From Alphaproteobacteria bacterium UBA1218 (GTDB lineage Bacteria > Pseudomonadota > Alphaproteobacteria > Rs-D84), in contig DBXG01000013.1 of NCBI GenBank assembly GCA_002309215.1, forward strand, positions 22,191 through 43,919: a DNA stretch of 21,729 nt. Reading direction: 5' to 3'. This document shows positions 20,726-21,729 of the stretch, in pieces. A model generated the notes under the pieces. It saw only the letters and a list, made by a program, of their open reading frames with translations, was not told the origin of the DNA and ran no database searches. The translations under genes were made by a program, and so were the position numbers. The stretch's first letter is position 1. The number at the start of each line of letters is the position of its first letter.

Positions 20726-21199
20726 TTATCTGATAAATTCTGCTTTTTTCCCAAATCTATTTATTTTTTCCAGTATTTCTGGGAAATATTTATCATAAGA
20801 ACGTGACCAAAACAACAGTTTGAACAAAGTGATTAAATTTTCTTTGTATTTTTTTTGTTCAATATGTAGCATTCTACGCAAAGAACGTTTAATTATTCGC
20901 CATTGACGTACCATTGTTGGCGGTTTCAGAAGTATGATACGGTCTGCCTTTTCCAATATAGGTATAATCCAATCGTTTGTGTACACGCCCTCTATAATCC
21001 AATTATCATTGTATGCTAAAATTTTATCGCGTAATTTCAGACGCTCTTCTTTTGGACGTTCAACATTAAAGTTGTTTGTCTGGTTTATCCATTTTATATC
21101 ATCTAAATCAAAGTGAGGAATATTCAATTCCGATGAAAGTTTTTTTGCAAAAGTAGATTTTCCACTACCTGGACCACCAACAATAAAAATCTTTGCCAT
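20726..21199 (-). CDS. P-loop kinase-like protein (adenylate kinase-related, FlaR/topology-modulation type)
   Basis: A 157-residue P-loop NTPase. Walker A GGPGSGKST is at residues 8-16. The segments LNIPHFDLDDIKW, WIIEGVYTNDW (67-77) and ADRIILLKPP match the small adenylate-kinase-like proteins annotated as 'DNA topology modulation protein' or FlaR. Their substrates are mostly unknown; a small-molecule or nucleoside kinase role is likely. The basic stretch RIIKRSLRRM is the expected lid region. The ATG at 21199 is preferred to the one at 21223 because AAGGAT lies about 8 bases upstream and family members begin just before the P-loop strand. The metallopeptidase gene follows after 114 bp with its own promoter. 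Confidence 0.82.
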   Translation of the reverse strand: MAKIFIVGGPGSGKSTFAKKLSSELNIPHFDLDDIKWINQTNNFNVERPKEERLKLRDKILAYNDNWIIEGVYTNDWIIPILEKADRIILLKPPTMVRQWRIIKRSLRRMLHIEQKKYKENLITLFKLLFWSRSYDKYFPEILEKINRFGKKAEFIR

Positions 21200-21284
21200 G
21201 GATATATCCTTGTTTTCTTGCATTGTATCATGACAAGTTTGATTTTGTACAGAAAATAATTACAAAAGCTGTGGCATAAATTTC
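21200..21284. other. Upstream region of the kinase-like gene
   Basis: It holds the AAGGAT ribosome site of the kinase-like gene and AT-rich DNA in which I see no clear -35/-10 pair. No gene is supported. Confidence 0.3.
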
Positions 21285-21388
21285 GTGGTCGGGGCGAAAT
21301 CCTCCTCGATGAACAATAGATAAAAAGTAGGGCGAAAGGATTGTTTCGCTTCGCTTCACTCCCTTGACTCATTCGCGTTGCGAACCGG
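21285..21388. repeat. Repeat module B, related to module A
   Basis: GC-richer non-coding DNA. GTGGTCGG (21285-21292) is followed by TTTCGCTTCGCT (21344-21355) and CGAACC (21381-21386), the same blocks in the same order as module A. The first 12 bases after GTGG resemble the 3' end of a tRNA read in antisense. Two hairpins are present: GCGAAA/TTTCGC (21332-21349) and TTCGC-GTT-GCGAA (21372-21384). The minus-strand open frame across it looks like no protein family. Confidence 0.4.
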
Positions 21389-21485
21389 CATACTGTCGTC
21401 TGTCTTTCGTCTGCGGGTCGAACCTTCTTCCTGAATGTTCTAAGACTCCTTTTCGCACCGATGAAACAAAGGTTAAATAAAAAAT

Positions 21486-21510
21486 ACCGCATAAAAGCGG
21501 TCTTTTTTTA
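21486..21510. terminator. Bidirectional intrinsic terminator
   Basis: Stem ACCGC (21486-21490) and GCGGT (21497-21501) with loop ATAAAA, flanked by a T-run on the plus strand and an A-run on its other side. It can end transcripts from both directions. On the minus strand it would end the partial gene at 21687-21728. Confidence 0.7.
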
Positions 21511-21621
21511 TTAAATCTGGTCGTGCTTGATAACCAATTTGCGAACTATTAATTATGCTGATTTAATTAACATTGGTCTGGAAATTTATAATTCAAAAGA
21601 CAAATCGGGATCAGCGAATTT

Positions 21622-21642
21622 GGATAAAGGAACCTTTTATCC
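21622..21642. repeat. Inverted repeat in the terminal intergenic region
   Basis: GGATAAAGG (21622-21630) pairs with CCTTTTATCC (21633-21642) around a 2-nt loop, with one bulged base. No T-run follows on either strand. I see nothing else in 21511-21686 beyond AT-rich sequence. Confidence 0.35.
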
Positions 21643-21686
21643 TAATTGTGTATCATAAACTATGAGAAAATAAGGGTTCTAGAAAA

Positions 21687-21728
21687 TCATCTATAACGCC
21701 ATCTGGGACCACGTCTGAATTCTTCATC
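21687..21728 (-). CDS. Possible 3' end of a gene entering the window
   Basis: On the minus strand the frame is open from the window edge and ends DEEFRRGPRWRYR before TGA (21687-21689). Arg-rich, aromatic tails like this are common C-termini, and the terminator at 21486-21510 lies downstream of it. Thirteen residues are too few for identification, so this could be chance. Confidence 0.3.
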   Translation of the reverse strand, partial: DEEFRRGPRWRYR

Positions 21729-21729
21729 C

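Noticed and set aside
21124..21492. 122-codon minus-strand open frame over module B and the kinase start
   Set aside because: It overlaps the N-terminus of the kinase-like gene out of frame and runs through hairpin-rich non-coding repeat sequence.
1..21729. CRISPR array, insertion sequence, or complete prophage
   Set aside because: No regularly spaced direct repeats, transposase, integrase or phage structural genes were found anywhere in the window.

Overview
The window looks like chromosomal DNA of an AT-rich Gram-negative bacterium, most likely a host-associated alphaproteobacterium. It carries an LPS exporter (LptB/LptC), an OmpA-type lipoprotein and an outer-membrane barrel. The tilS-ftsH adjacency is common in Alphaproteobacteria. 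Intergenic gaps are short and most genes are housekeeping. The taxon is an inference from gene content and order; no rRNA or marker search was possible.

Layout. 1-996: 3' end of a HIT-domain protein, an overlapping DUF167 protein, and a convergent LOG-family protein. 1044-4522: overlapping operon tilS-ftsH-MBL hydrolase. 4597-4854: small coiled-coil protein with its own promoter. 4859-8210 (minus): outer-membrane barrel gene followed by polA. 8259-8777: pth. 8868-9635 (minus): prmC. 9657-10958: M23 peptidoglycan peptidase, divergent from prmC. 10969-13698 (minus): lptC-lptB, eno and a small superinfection-immunity-like membrane protein. 13786-16109: an unknown secreted protein and an OmpA-family lipoprotein. 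16187-16345: an unrecognised 52-residue gene with its own promoter and terminator. 16479-17747: rho. 17813-18158: two overlapping small ORFs resembling a spanin pair (inner-membrane protein plus lipoprotein). 18152-19138 (minus): a secreted protein with a basic Ser/Thr/Arg linker. 19139-19611: non-coding region ending in tRNA-Pro(GGG). 19670-21199 (minus): a P-loop kinase-like protein and a HExxH metalloprotein. 21200-21729: non-coding DNA, a bidirectional terminator and probably the tail of another minus-strand gene.

How the genes fit together. Much of the content serves the envelope: LPS export (lptB, lptC), peptidoglycan remodelling (M23 peptidase), peptidoglycan anchoring (OmpA-type lipoprotein), membrane proteolysis (ftsH) and several exported proteins of unknown role. 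The rest is information processing: tilS, pth, prmC, polA, rho and tRNA-Pro. I see no CRISPR array, transposase, integrase or complete prophage, and no clear multi-gene novel system.

Most interesting signals: the overlapping spanin-like ORFs beside rho; FtsH with a non-aromatic pore loop; a divergent promoter that appears to give leaderless mRNAs on both strands; the orphan 52-residue gene; and an 18-nt duplication of the tRNA-Pro 3' end within GC-richer non-coding modules, a related one of which lies about 1.9 kb away.
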